From Saccoglossus kowalevskii (lineage: Eukaryota; Hemichordata; Enteropneusta; Harrimaniidae), in assembly GCF_000003605.2 (NCBI RefSeq), contig NW_003145790.1:227640-291639 (forward strand): DNA of 64,000 nucleotides, written 5' to 3'. This document shows, in pieces, positions 49,946 to 60,384 of this stretch. How positions within the stretch are numbered: the stretch's first letter is position 1; every line of letters starts with the position of its first letter. Both the position numbers and the translations under genes were made by a program. The notes beneath the pieces are model-generated. The model saw nothing but the letters and a program-made list of their open reading frames with translations, did not search any database and was not told the DNA's origin.

Positions 49946-50073
49946 CAACAAGTTGTAACTTGTTGATTAAAATGACGTGACATTTATCGAAACCAAATGC
50001 AGCTTGTTGATGGCACTGTCAATTTAATGTTGCGTGGTACACGATTTGTTATCAAAACAAGTTGGAACTTGTT
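49946..50073. other. Two matching 18-20-bp palindromes
   Basis: CAACAAGTT-gt-AACTTGTTG (49946-49965) and AACAAGTT-gg-AACTTGTT (50056-50073) are near-copies of one palindrome whose starts lie 110 bp apart. A half-site (CTTGTTGATGG) lies between them. They could be paired binding sites or remnants of a repeat. They lie just upstream of the TIR element at 50338. Confidence 0.45.
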
Positions 50074-50337
50074 CATCTGTAGTTAATGGCCTTATTATGT
50101 CAAACATCACATTTTTGTTCAGCGCATTTAAATTCTGTGTAAGGCTGCGCAAAAGTGAGTGTGTGTTTGACGTCAGTGCGCGCCGATAATTTGTAGAATT
50201 TTAAGGAAACAAACAAGTATGCAAACGAGGTCGCCAGCGGCGGTTTTTGGTTATTATAAAAAGGTCAAGGCTTTCGACGTAATACTTCTAGATGAAACAA
50301 CTCTGCAAATGTAAGAACATTCAATTTAAAGTTTTTT

Positions 50338-51051
50338 AGCTCCGCTGTCGACTTTGTCGAGCGGAGCTTATCATATGAGTGATTGTCCGTTGTCGTCCGT
50401 CGTCGTCCGTGTCAATGTTTTACTTTTTCGACCTCTTCTTGAAAAATACAAGCCTGAATACTTTGATACTTGGTGTATATGTACCTTGGGTAGATCTCTC
50501 TCAGATTTGTTCATTTCATGATGATATCTTCAATTGTCTAATTTTGGTGAATATTTTTGTCATTTTTTGTAAAAAGTTATATTTTCAACTTCTTGTTAAA
50601 AACCGCAAGTACAATTGCTTTGATATTACATATATAGGTACTACATGTAGACCTCTCTCAGATTTGTTCATTTCATAATGATATCTTCAATTCTCTAATT
50701 TTGGTGAATATTTTTGTCATTTTTGGTAAAAAGTGATATTTTCAACTTCTTGTTAACAACCGCAAGTACAATTGCTTTGATATTACATATATAGGTACTA
50801 CATGTAGACCTCTCTCAGATTTGTTCATTTCATAATGATATCTTCAATTCTCTAATTTTGGTGAATATTTTTGTCATTTTTGGTAAAAACTTTCTTCTTG
50901 TTAAAAACCACAATCATTTATGGTGAAAAATGATATTTTTGAATTCTTGTTTAAAACAGCAAGTCCCATTGCATTGATACTATGCATATTGTTCATTTTC
51001 TAATATATCTTCTGTTCTTTAATTGAAATGTGCATTGCTAACAGCGGAGCT
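50338..51051. mobile_element. Non-autonomous TIR element M4 with 157-bp internal tandem repeats
   Basis: The termini are AGCTCCGCTG (50338-50347) and CAGCGGAGCT (51042-51051), exact inverted repeats. The left end is itself a hairpin, AGCTCCGCT pairing with AGCGGAGCT at 50359-50367. A short TCGTCCG repeat follows (about 50382-50412). The interior is a tandem array of 157 bp: CTCTCTCAGATT recurs at 50496, 50653 and 50810, with a decayed partial unit to about 51000. The middle units are nearly identical and the outer ones diverged. The 99-codon frame at 50379-50678 runs through the array and is not a gene. Similar elements are scattered in marine invertebrate genomes as I recall, but the superfamily is not clear. 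Confidence 0.65.
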
Positions 51052-51506
51052 ATCTCAGTCGAGAGGCTGCTTGTTTTATATCACTTTTGATTTTTTAGAT
51101 ATTCTACTTTTCATCCGTGTATGTAGTCCGCCATCTTAAAAACTGTAAAGCATGACATTATATCAACTGTTGTGAGCAATTGAGAAAATGATTTCATCTA
51201 TAACTTCAAAAGTTGAACTTCAAATTTGTTGAAAGTTTAGAACGTGGTAGCATACATGTACAGGGATCGAACATGCGTATACAATAGTTGGCATGGCAAC
51301 AGAACTGGAAATATTTATTTTTGTGTTTTTCTACCAAATGCTCAATTTGTCGTATATTTTACACAATTTATCCATACGAGTAGATTATACAGTGGATATA
51401 AGACCTGCTGGCATAAAAAGGGACAAAACAAATGTCATTTTATTTTTTTAACGACGAAAATAACGATTTTTATTTATTTCACGTTTTTGGCAATATCAAA
51501 TTCGTT

Positions 51507-51721
51507 TTAACGCCATCTGTAATTCTGTAATACGAAGTTCGCATCTGTTCACAATATGTGAGATGTAAATCTGAGTCTGTAAAGGAATGTATCAGAAGCT
51601 AAAGCTATTGAAAAAAATTGTGGTAGAAAAACTGTTAATACCATGGATTAGATTAAAACTGTCATTATGTTGTATATATAGTTTTATATTTTAAAGTGCA
51701 ATTGATGCGTTTCTCGTTTAA
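51507..51721 (+). repeat. Interspersed repeat X, copy X2, TTAA to TTAA
   Basis: 215 bp from TTAA (51507-51510) to TTAA (51718-51721), reverse complement of X1. It begins CGCCATCTGTAATTCTGTAA and ends GATGCGTTTCTCG. The flanks beyond the TTAA words do not match those of X1, which fixes the element ends. Confidence 0.7.
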
Positions 51722-52419
51722 TAATTTACACCGTACCCATCTCTCTAGAGTGAATACGTCTGTGTACACATTCAGTCTTGTGGGATGCAAATTTGAAAAT
51801 TAGTATTTGAAGCAAAGTTAAAATTAAGTAAAGAAAACCAGTGATTTCAGTCAAAAAGAATTTCTCGCTAATTCACTTCCCCCATTAGAGAAAATGTATC
51901 AGTCTGTATATTCATATAATTAGTGAGGAGTGCAAATCTGAAACTGTTTTTGTGTGTTAGAAACGATGGTTAATATCAAAAGAAACTTTACTGTTTGATT
52001 ACATTTAGAAAAAACTGTTATGATGTTCAATTGTCTTTTTGCCATCTCTATCTTACCATTCTGAACATTATTTACATGACTTGCATATTCTTGAATATTT
52101 AATGAGATTGTTTTTAAACCACCCAACATCTTTGTTTTTCGATGAGTGAAGTCAAACATAGAATAACTTGTGTACAGCCTAATCAAACACAGTTTACATG
52201 TGCTGTATACGTGTGCATGTAATCTATACCGAATACGACGCGACATTGCTACTGTAGCAATTGTTTGGCAACATATTGTTTGTAATATGCATAATATAAT
52301 GAATGTAATAGCTACGGCAGTTGTAAGACAGCCAGAAGCTATATGTTTGTTCGACGATGAAGATGGACTATATGATATTTAATACACAATTAATAGTATA
52401 TTCATTTTCCGTTGAGATT
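51722..52419. other. Unassigned AT-rich DNA
   Basis: No gene supported. The frames at 51920-52246 (-) and 52170-52382 (+) show no family resemblance. Confidence 0.4.
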
Positions 52420-52571
52420 AAAGGGGAGGGTTCGTCACCTGCGCACGCGCGAAAATTGAGATCTAATCAACGAAAACAACCTACGCTACACACGGCTCAT
52501 GGGTAGTCGTTTATTTGTAAAGAACGACACGCTATGGCCGTATGCCGCAAACGCAGTTGACTTCTCGCTTT
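52420..52571 (+). mobile_element. TTAA-flanked MITE M1, copy D
   Basis: It begins with TTAA (52418-52421), then AAAGGGGAGGGTTCGTCACC, and carries the M1 core words GCTCATGGGTAG, TTGTAAA and CACGCTATGGCC. It ends near CTCGCTTTA. It is about 10 bp shorter and more diverged than B. Orientation as A. Confidence 0.65.
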
Positions 52572-53100
52572 AGGATATACATACCAAACTTTTGAGTTAT
52601 TTGGGCCTGTATTTCCATTTAGGTTTCTTCTGTTTGAATTTTGCCATAACTTCATTTATGATTGTTCGCCAGGTTACTCAAAATTAACAGGAATTTCATC
52701 TTCAATGTTTAGTTGAGCATAAACAAAATATTCCGACGCTATATATTATTTCAGTCGATTTGTGCATGCATATAAACGATATATTTTTTTACTTCGTTTA
52801 CAACTAATATCGTTTTATTGCATCGAACTTTCTCGACTGAAAGTGTTATGGAGCTGTACTGTGTGTTAATTTTACTCTTGTATGTCGCATTTCAATATGT
52901 CAATGCGTGCTCATTCTCTTAACTGTAGTGATACAGGTGCCGACCTCTGTACATTTCAATCTGGTGGCGCATGTCGTTGTTGACATATTTTATATTAAAA
53001 CATTACCAGCTGGAGATTACGTATGGTTTTCCAGATATTATTCCACATTAGCAAGGCAATACCCGTTTCTACTGGGAAAAGAATGTTTCTAAATTCAGGG
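52572..53100. other. Unassigned DNA
   Basis: No gene supported. The 61-codon frame ending at 53092 is discussed among the rejected items. Confidence 0.4.
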
Positions 53101-53125
53101 AAAAATAAAATCAATTAGAAAATGT

Positions 53126-54290
53126 GTTCGTTACAATGTGATTGTGTAATGAATATTACGAATACCTAGTTACCATTTCAGTTCGTTACTATGTAATCGT
53201 GAAATGAATAATACGAATATCGCGTTACTATTTCAGTTCGTTACGATGTAATCGTGCAAAGAATATTACGAATATCGCGTTACTATTTCAGTTCGTTACG
53301 ATGTGATCGTACAATGAATATTACGAATACCACGTTAGTATTTCAGCTCGTTACGATGTGAGCGTACAATGAATAATAAGAATATCGCGTTATCATTTTA
53401 GTTCGTTACGATGTAATACAATGAATATTACAAATACGGCGTTACTATTTCAGTTCGTTGCGATGTAATCGCGAAATGAATATTACGTATATCGCGTTAC
53501 TATTTCAGCTCGTTACGATGTAGTCGTGCAATGAATATTACGAATATCGCGTTACCATTTCAGTTCGTTACGATGTAGTCGTGCATCGAATATTACGAAT
53601 ATCGCGTTACCATATCAGTTCGTTACGATGTAGTCGTGCAATGAATATTACGAATACCGCGGTACCATTATAGTTCGTTACGTTGTAACCGTGCAATGAA
53701 TATTACGAATATCGCGTTACTATTTCAGTTCGTTACGATGTCGTCGTGCAATGAATATTACGAATACCGCGTTACCACTTCAGTTCGTTACGATGTAATT
53801 GTGCAATGAATATTACGAATACCGCGTTACCATTTCAGTTCGTTGCGATGTAGTCGTGCAATGAATATTACGAATACCGCGTTACCATTTCAGTTCGTTA
53901 CGATGCAATCGTGCAATGAATATTACGAATACCGCGTTACCATTTCAGTTCGTTACGATGTAGTCGTGCAATGAATATTACGAATACCGCGTTACTATTT
54001 CAGTTCGTTACGTTGTAATCGTTCAATGAATATTACGAATACCGCGTTACTATTTCAGTTCGTTACGTTGTAATCGTGCAATGAATATTACGAATACCAC
54101 TATACCATTTCAGTTCGTTACGATGTAATCGTGCAATGAATATTACGAATACCGCGTTACCATTTGAGTTCGTTACGATGTAGTCGTGCAATGAATATTA
54201 CGAATACCGCGTTGCTATTTCAGTTCGTTACGTTGTAATCGTTCAATGAATATTATGAATACGTGTTATCAGTTCAGATCGTTACAACAG
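53126..54290. repeat. 55-bp minisatellite, about 21 units
   Basis: The word GTTCGTTAC, or a close variant, recurs every 55 bp from 53126 to 54223, with one 52-bp unit at 53401 and a partial unit from 54277. Each unit also carries TGCAATGAATATTACGAAT and GCGTTAC. Units at the left edge (53126-53500) are the most diverged and the middle and right are homogeneous. TAGTCG and TAATCG variants mark unit types; the pair at 53948-54057 recurs almost unchanged at 54168-54276, four units later. It is not coding (55 is not divisible by 3, and the frames are closed). Confidence 0.93.
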
Positions 54291-54936
54291 GACCAAAACT
54301 TCAGTTCTACTTTTTAAAATTACTGTAATTGGGACAAATCTCTAAATCATCTATCATAGTTTTAACAGCTGGCATCGAGATTCTCACGCAAACTTTATGT
54401 GCATAGATGTAACCATGGCAACTTTATTGATATAACCCATGCGATCGGCATATAGTATAAACGTAACATTATTATAACGTGTTATTTTATAACTTATTTC
54501 ATTTGGAATATTTCTACCAGCAGTTGTTTCAATCATCGAATATCCCTTGCTTCACTGCGGCCCGTTGTCTCGTACCAGGTATACAGCATGATAATGAAGT
54601 ACATTTATATTAGCACTCTTATTATAATTTTCGTTCCGTGAATCACTGGGCTCATGTTTTTAATTTTATTTTTTTGTCTAATTTATCGCTTGAGGATGTA
54701 CCCGTTCTCGTCGTATGGTGGCGCTCTTCACGTTGTAGTCCGGGTGGAACGAGTATCAAGACTTCGTTTCCAGAGAGGGCGATATATATTCGTCTTCTGC
54801 TTTGCACCGACAAGGATCTCGCTACACTAAAAAGGAGTGAAGGTGTAAGCTCCAGTGCACACAATACGCATGCGTGCACCAAAGACTTCTTAAATTTAAT
54901 TCCTTCTAGACACAGTTAATATATAGAAAATAGCTA

Positions 54937-55425
54937 AATTCGAAGAAAATAACACAAAACCGACTTTGAAATAATTCTGAACATGGACGTAAATCCATGT
55001 CCCAAACAACCATATTTATATATGTTTCACATGCAGGGGTTGTGTACAATTAAGGGGAGTTACAACAACTATACCAAAGTACCGTTTTCTGAGAGTTTTC
55101 GGCCTTTGTTTTCACCGTGATGTTTTCCAAGTGGTGAATTGCCCGGATGTCCGCCCGAAAATAGGCTGCGTTGGTTCGGTTCGACCATTGACTTGATAAC
55201 AGTGCACTGTTATGACACGAGGGGCTGACATCCGGGCATTGGCACCGCCTGGCAATCATCTCGGGGAAAACAAAGGCCGACAGCTCGCAGAATACGGTAC
55301 TTTGGGATGGTTGTTGAGACTCCTCTGAACAGTGTAACAAGATTAGCTCTACGTGTGTAACATATATAAATTCGGTTGTTCAGGATTACTTCAAAGTTGA
55401 GTTTGTGTTTCTTTTTTTCGAATTT
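54937..55425. repeat. 489-bp imperfect palindrome (long foldback)
   Basis: The left arm (54937-55151) and right arm (55227-55425) are inverted repeats, about 80% identical by eye, around a 75-nt loop. Matching blocks in order from the outside are AAATTCGAA, ACTTTGAA, ATTTATATATGTT, CAACAAC, CCAAAGTACCGT, CGGCCTTTGTTTTC and GCCCGGATGTC. The left arm has an extra 25 nt (54983-55007) overlapping a small hairpin. The loop holds a perfect 18-bp palindrome (ATAACAGTG/CACTGTTAT, 55196-55213). No TSD or protein is evident. It may be a foldback transposon or an inverted duplication that could yield double-stranded RNA if transcribed. Confidence 0.85.
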
Positions 55426-56471
55426 TCACCGGCTCCACCGGCGTTTCTCAGCAGCAGCGCGCGCAGAGCCCATATAAATGCGTGGTACAGTGGTGCGCGT
55501 CTTAACAACGTGGAACGTCTTGTGACGTAGCTCCGCCCCCGAGGATACGTAAATATCACCCACTCTTACCACGACCCGTAAGCTCGACATGCTTGTCATG
55601 GTGAATAAAATGCTACTGTAAGTACTACGTAGTCGTGTTACCATATTTTGTCGGTACTGCACCGAATATGTTGCACGGCATGCCTTTATCATTAAAAAAA
55701 AACACAAATCCGAGTTCCAACGTGTGATGGCGCCCTGACCCAGTAGAACAAATCAGGGACACGTGACAGGTTGCCTAAGTCAGTCAGCATGAACAATCGT
55801 GGCGTGGACAGTTTTATTTTTGAGGTGAATAATGCAGTGTTTCCAAAAAGTGTTTTGCAGAATGCAAACGTAAGCTGTAATAAAATAGATTCTGCTATTT
55901 TTGTGTGATCTTTTACCACCTTTTTTCTTTAAAATTTAATGAAAGTGCCAGAAAAAGACATTTATTATTATGACTACGTGTTTTTTTTTTACAGCTTTGA
56001 TTTCAGGCACACTAATTATAATCATGATTAAGCAAAGATAATTAAGCTCCCTCTAGTGTCAGACTTGTCATATGTCACTGGCCGTTGGCGGCGCCCTCAA
56101 ATCAGGATCGTTACAGTTGCCAGATCTGTATAGATGTGAACCTAGTGCATAGTGTTCATCTAGAGCAGAATGCAGTACCGTCATGCTATAATAAACCAAT
56201 GGGAATATGTATAAAGGCAAACAACGCATGCGAAGTTCGGTTGTTGATATTTGTTAAATGTAACGTGGAATGCAATTGTAATATCTATTAAGGCTATAAC
56301 AGTCGTTATTGCCGACTCAAATAATTGGAACTCTTAATATTTGTAGAACACTAAACACGGATTGGAACTCGTAATCTACGTCAATGCAAGCATAGATGCT
56401 GCTCATCACGCTCACTGTCCTGAAAAGAACAGTTCCAAATGGTGTGGACTCTTGTGATAGTTGTAATATAT
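55426..56471. other. Unassigned DNA
   Basis: No gene supported. The frames at 55426-55919 (-) and 56085-56291 (+) are short and unrecognised. Confidence 0.4.
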
Positions 56472-57257
56472 ACATATAATAAGTGATGTTTCTCCATATA
56501 TTTTAAAAGAATCGTATACATTTCAACTTAATATGGCAGGAGCAGGTACTATCTGCTGGGCCTTGACGGTTAAAAATCTTCTCTATAAATATGGTTTTGG
56601 ACATATTTGGATTGACCAATATGTAAGTAATTCTATTGCATTCCTGGAACTGTTTAAACAGAAGTGCTTTGATATTTCCAGACAAGATTGGAGCTCTGAA
56701 ATTAATAGAAGTCCCAAACTTGTAACTTATTGTAAGGTGAAACATGAATTAACATGTGAGAAATATCTTACAAATATTGGTCTGTCTTCTGCAATATACA
56801 GAAATGCTTTATGTAGATTAAGGATCTCGTCCCATGTACTACAAATTGAAAAGGGTAGGGCCAGTGGTACTCCACGTAACCAGAGGTTGTATCCTTTTGG
56901 CTGTAGTGTAATTGAGGACGAATACCACTTTACATTAGTTTGTCCCAAATATAACTCCCTAAGGTTGAAGTTTACTGCACAGTATTACTACTCCCCACCC
57001 ACAGAGATAAAATTTATTTCATTATTTCAGAATCAAACCCCATATATACAATTAAACCTTGGTAAATTTATATTTTATAGTTTTCAAGTACGACAACTTA
57101 TGCTTGAAGAGAACACTTAATTATGCAAATGTTATGTATTATGATTCTATATTTGTTTTCTTTACTTGTTTCTGCGACCATTCCAATCTAATTTATTATG
57201 TATTTATTTGTATCTGTACATAAGGCCAATGGCCACAGTACGAAATAAAGAGATTTC

Positions 57258-57301
<44 letters not shown>
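56472..57301 (+). mobile_element. 5'-truncated LINE, 3' end
   Basis: The open frame from about 56472 (first ATG 56533) to TAA at 57118-57120 is the C-terminal part of a non-LTR retrotransposon ORF2, downstream of the reverse transcriptase. In the 195-residue ATG frame, RLRISSHVLQIEKGR (95-109), C124, the EDEYHF block (128-133) and CPKY (137-140) form the typical C-terminal Cys/His domain. The first Cys of its usual CxxC is replaced (YPFGC). The 3' UTR has a GGCCaatGGCC hairpin (57224-57234), AATAAA (57244-57249) and a (TA)n tail. Upstream of 56472 the frame is closed and reverse transcriptase is missing, so the copy is 5' truncated and inactive. CR1/L2/Jockey-type is my guess for clade. Confidence 0.85.
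57259..57301. repeat. (AT)n microsatellite, about 21 units
   Basis: A pure alternating AT tract directly after the LINE's final TTTCATT. It most likely grew from the element's own 3' tail. Confidence 0.95.
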
Positions 57302-57302
<1 letters not shown>

Positions 57303-57569
57303 CCTTCCCACGCGGAAACAGTTGATTGATCCACGTCAAACGTTTGACGTAGGCACTTGACAATAAGCATTTCTTTGGCCCGTTTTACGCTTTGACTTAA
57401 GCATTAAGCATTAAGCAACTATATTTCAAACTAAAGTATCTCAGATATCAGTTAATGTGTTTGCTTTTCAAATTTCTGATTTAAAAACAGCAGCAAACCC
57501 ACAAGCCTGTTTGTTTATTTGTTTTTCAAGCGTGATGTCCAATTTTAATTACTGTTTTTTACTTCACAG
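57302..57569. other. Unassigned DNA
   Basis: No independent feature. It includes the pyrimidine tract of the next candidate exon. Confidence 0.4.
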
Positions 57570-57727
57570 GTTGGAAAGTAAACTGCCGGTATACTGTGTT
57601 CTAAAACAACGGTGTTCCGGATTACTCAAGAATAAACCAATTGTGTCTGTCTCAGTATTGACTAAACAATTTTTCTATAGTCAATTTCGTTTTACTGATT
57701 GCCGCGGAATGGCGGCTTTTCAATTTA
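57570..57727 (+). CDS. Candidate internal coding exon (158 nt), family unknown
   Basis: The acceptor CTGTTTTTTACTTCACAG ends at 57569 and the strong donor TTTA|GTAAGT starts at 57728. One of three frames is open across all 158 nt (starting on the last base of a split codon); the other two hit stops. The peptide starts LESKLPVYCVLKQRCSG and ends TDCRGMAAFQF, with three Cys and no known domain. Fifty open codons alone could be chance; the pair of good splice sites raises the odds. No neighbouring exon was recognised. Confidence 0.28.
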
Positions 57728-59550
57728 GTAAGTTTATGAGTTTTTCTTTCATTATTTTTTTTTCTAAAATCCTGAAAAACAAAACTATGAAAAGGTTTGA
57801 CACGCACATTCATAGCTGACGCACGCGATGACCGGACATGTGAATATTCTTTTGTTGGCCTTAACAGCTGTACGAATTTAAGTGTTTATTAAAATTTAAA
57901 TTTGACTTAGGTAATATATTTCAACATTGGAAAGTATTATCTATCTATTCATTTTTTCACAATTACCCAATTATCGGATTTGCCGTGAATACGAATCCTT
58001 TACTAGCACGTTTATTTGATGAAAATGTCTCGTTGCCGAATGCTTTTGGAGAACTCACCACGTACCAGGTGATTACCAGTCCGTGCGTTGAATGTGCGGA
58101 TACCTCACGTAATGTTCGAAAGATGGAGACCGGACCTCTGCTGTAAAACATGATTGTATACTTCAATTCCCTTTTTTTAGTTGAATTAAGAAATGCTGAG
58201 AGGGAAATCTGGTGTGGCGGTAAACATACTTCGGCAAAAATAACCATTGTAAAATGCGTATAGCACAAAATAAGCGTGGATATTCCAAACAAAATACTTT
58301 CGCGTTTGTGAAATCCCACGCGATGCTTTAACGTTACTACGACTGCTGGTCTCTTTCAAGTTCCTGTTGGCAGCGTATTATCATAAGAAGGTTGGACACA
58401 ATAAATAACCCCACTCAGTATGCAAAGAGCCCCATAGAATGCAACGGTTCAACAATTAAGGGACAAGTTTATTAACCTCCATAGTATTATTCGCATTCAT
58501 TACATCATCTAGTGAACTATTTATATTCAACTCAGATTGTGGATCTGATAAAAGTTCGATTTCTGTGGGGAATTTTTCAAAATATTATCTACAATAATTA
58601 TAAAAAAATGAATGAATGACTCATTCAAAATCGTAATATATTCATGCATGTTTTGTATCCAAACTGAATTTCATTTGTCTAGATTCTAATTCTAAAACTA
58701 ATGTTTAATTTGAAGACAAAAACAAACTGCGCGTCGGTCGGTACTCCCGCTGTACTGCCTTCGTACATACTTTGAGGTATTCTCGTAATAACCTCATATA
58801 ATACAATATACAATAATTATAATCTCCGTCAAAAGCAAAATGCGATTTCTACATGTTGCGAATGTATATTAGCATATAATAATTTATATATATATTATTA
58901 AACATCATTTTTAACTGCATCTATAACATATTTCTATCGCGTAAAAGAGTGCCACCACGCGACAATTCATGGCCGAGTTGTATTGGAGTTGTTCGTTTGT
59001 TCGTCCATTCATTTATTACATTGCTCAGTATATTCCTGTGCCGCCATTAAAGTTGTTCGTATCATACATACTGGGCCGTCCTTATTGCTATGTTCGCAGC
59101 GGCAGAACACGTTTATTTACATTGTAAAGAAAAGCACGTACACATTAAGATCGAATGCTCACTGATTGCCGTGTAAAAGCCAGGTAAACTGTCGTTAAAG
59201 ATTTTCACAAAATACCTATTCTTAGACATGTTTAATTGTTTCTTTGTCGAGTTTAGATTAACCTTCTTACTGCCGTTGATCTGGTATTGACTACGTCACT
59301 GTGCGTGACTAACAATAGCTTTTTGCCATCTCATTGTGGCTCCCGTAAGCTGTTCATCAAAATCATCAATTTCCAGTGAAGACTGAGTGAGGACTATGTG
59401 ACATCTATCAAAATAAATTCGACTATAATTTGAGAGAAAACGTTTCCACCATGCTGAATGAATCCCCTGAAAGATGAACACGGATAATGTACGAAAGTGG
59501 GGAAGGAATATGTGCAGAAATGAAATTACTCGCTTCATTGAACTGATGTT
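57728..59550. other. Unassigned AT-rich DNA
   Basis: No gene supported. The 118-codon minus frame (57963-58319) has no family resemblance. Confidence 0.4.
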
Positions 59551-59680
59551 TAATTACTGGTCTTCAGCGCAAGCGTCGGACAGCCATTGCCATAGCGTGT
59601 CTTTGTTTACAATCAAGCGTCAAACCGCGAGGATTGGCGTTAAAGCGCGCGTATGTTGTTATCGGCGTTCAGGACGCATA
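59551..59680 (-). mobile_element. Diverged copy E of MITE M1
   Basis: The words GCCATAGCGTGTC and TTTGTTTACAA, an AAGCGT box and TTGTTATCGGCG follow the order of M1 copy B, with many substitutions. A TTAA near 59551 could be the left target. The ends are too decayed to fix, so the borders are approximate. Confidence 0.45.
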
Positions 59681-60384
59681 TATTAAAAATAATAACCTTG
59701 TAACTATACTTGAACTTAATTTTTTAGCATGGACGACATGTATATTTAGCATTGTATCGTTTATTATTTTCTAAAATCAAAAGGTATTGTTGACCTGAAC
59801 GACGGTTATTAGAACTCTCTCGGTTCTGTTATTAGGATGCGCGTCTCGGTAAACATTAAAAACAAACGGAATTAGCATACTGCAGACGTTGCGGCGATCG
59901 TAATTAACATAAATTTACATTTTCGTTCGTTCGATTCTATCGATTTGAGTTTTCTATAATGTTTTTTTTTTCTAACAAATTTTCCCGATTTATACAGCAT
60001 GAATATGAACACTGAAATAAAAAAAAAATATTAAGATCAAAACTGCACCATAAAACCATACAACTTTCTGTGTTACTTACACTGCCACTGGCAGCGGTCA
60101 GAAGAAAAAAAAACAGCACCGACATTGCTATTAGAGAAACAAATGGTTGCGTAATTCGAGAAAATGAAACTAACATTGTTTAAACAATCATAGTACTCTC
60201 TCAAATTCATTGCATAAACCTGTGAAACCTTCCAAAATCAGCCGACGCAGACGATGGAAACTTTCAACAACTTAACATTTAACTTACAGAAATTATAACA
60301 ATGTAAACTATAAATACTAATTTAACAATGCGTTGTAAGAAAATATAATCCTTTAAGATTTTTCAGCAATTTTCCCGAACTACT
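59681..60384. other. Unassigned AT-rich DNA
   Basis: No gene or repeat recognised. Confidence 0.4.

Noticed and set aside
52907-53092. A short peptide with LPAGDYVWFSR, faintly like the GD-x-x-W region of MUS81 nucleases
   Set aside because: Only about ten residues match loosely, the following conserved ERK region is missing, and there is no good donor. I cannot support a gene or pseudogene.
53126-54290. CRISPR-like array
   Set aside because: Units are contiguous 55-bp repeats without unique spacers, in an animal genome; this is a minisatellite.
55050-55340. 96-codon minus-strand frame with many Cys
   Set aside because: It lies wholly within the long palindrome, where both arms give mirrored open stretches.
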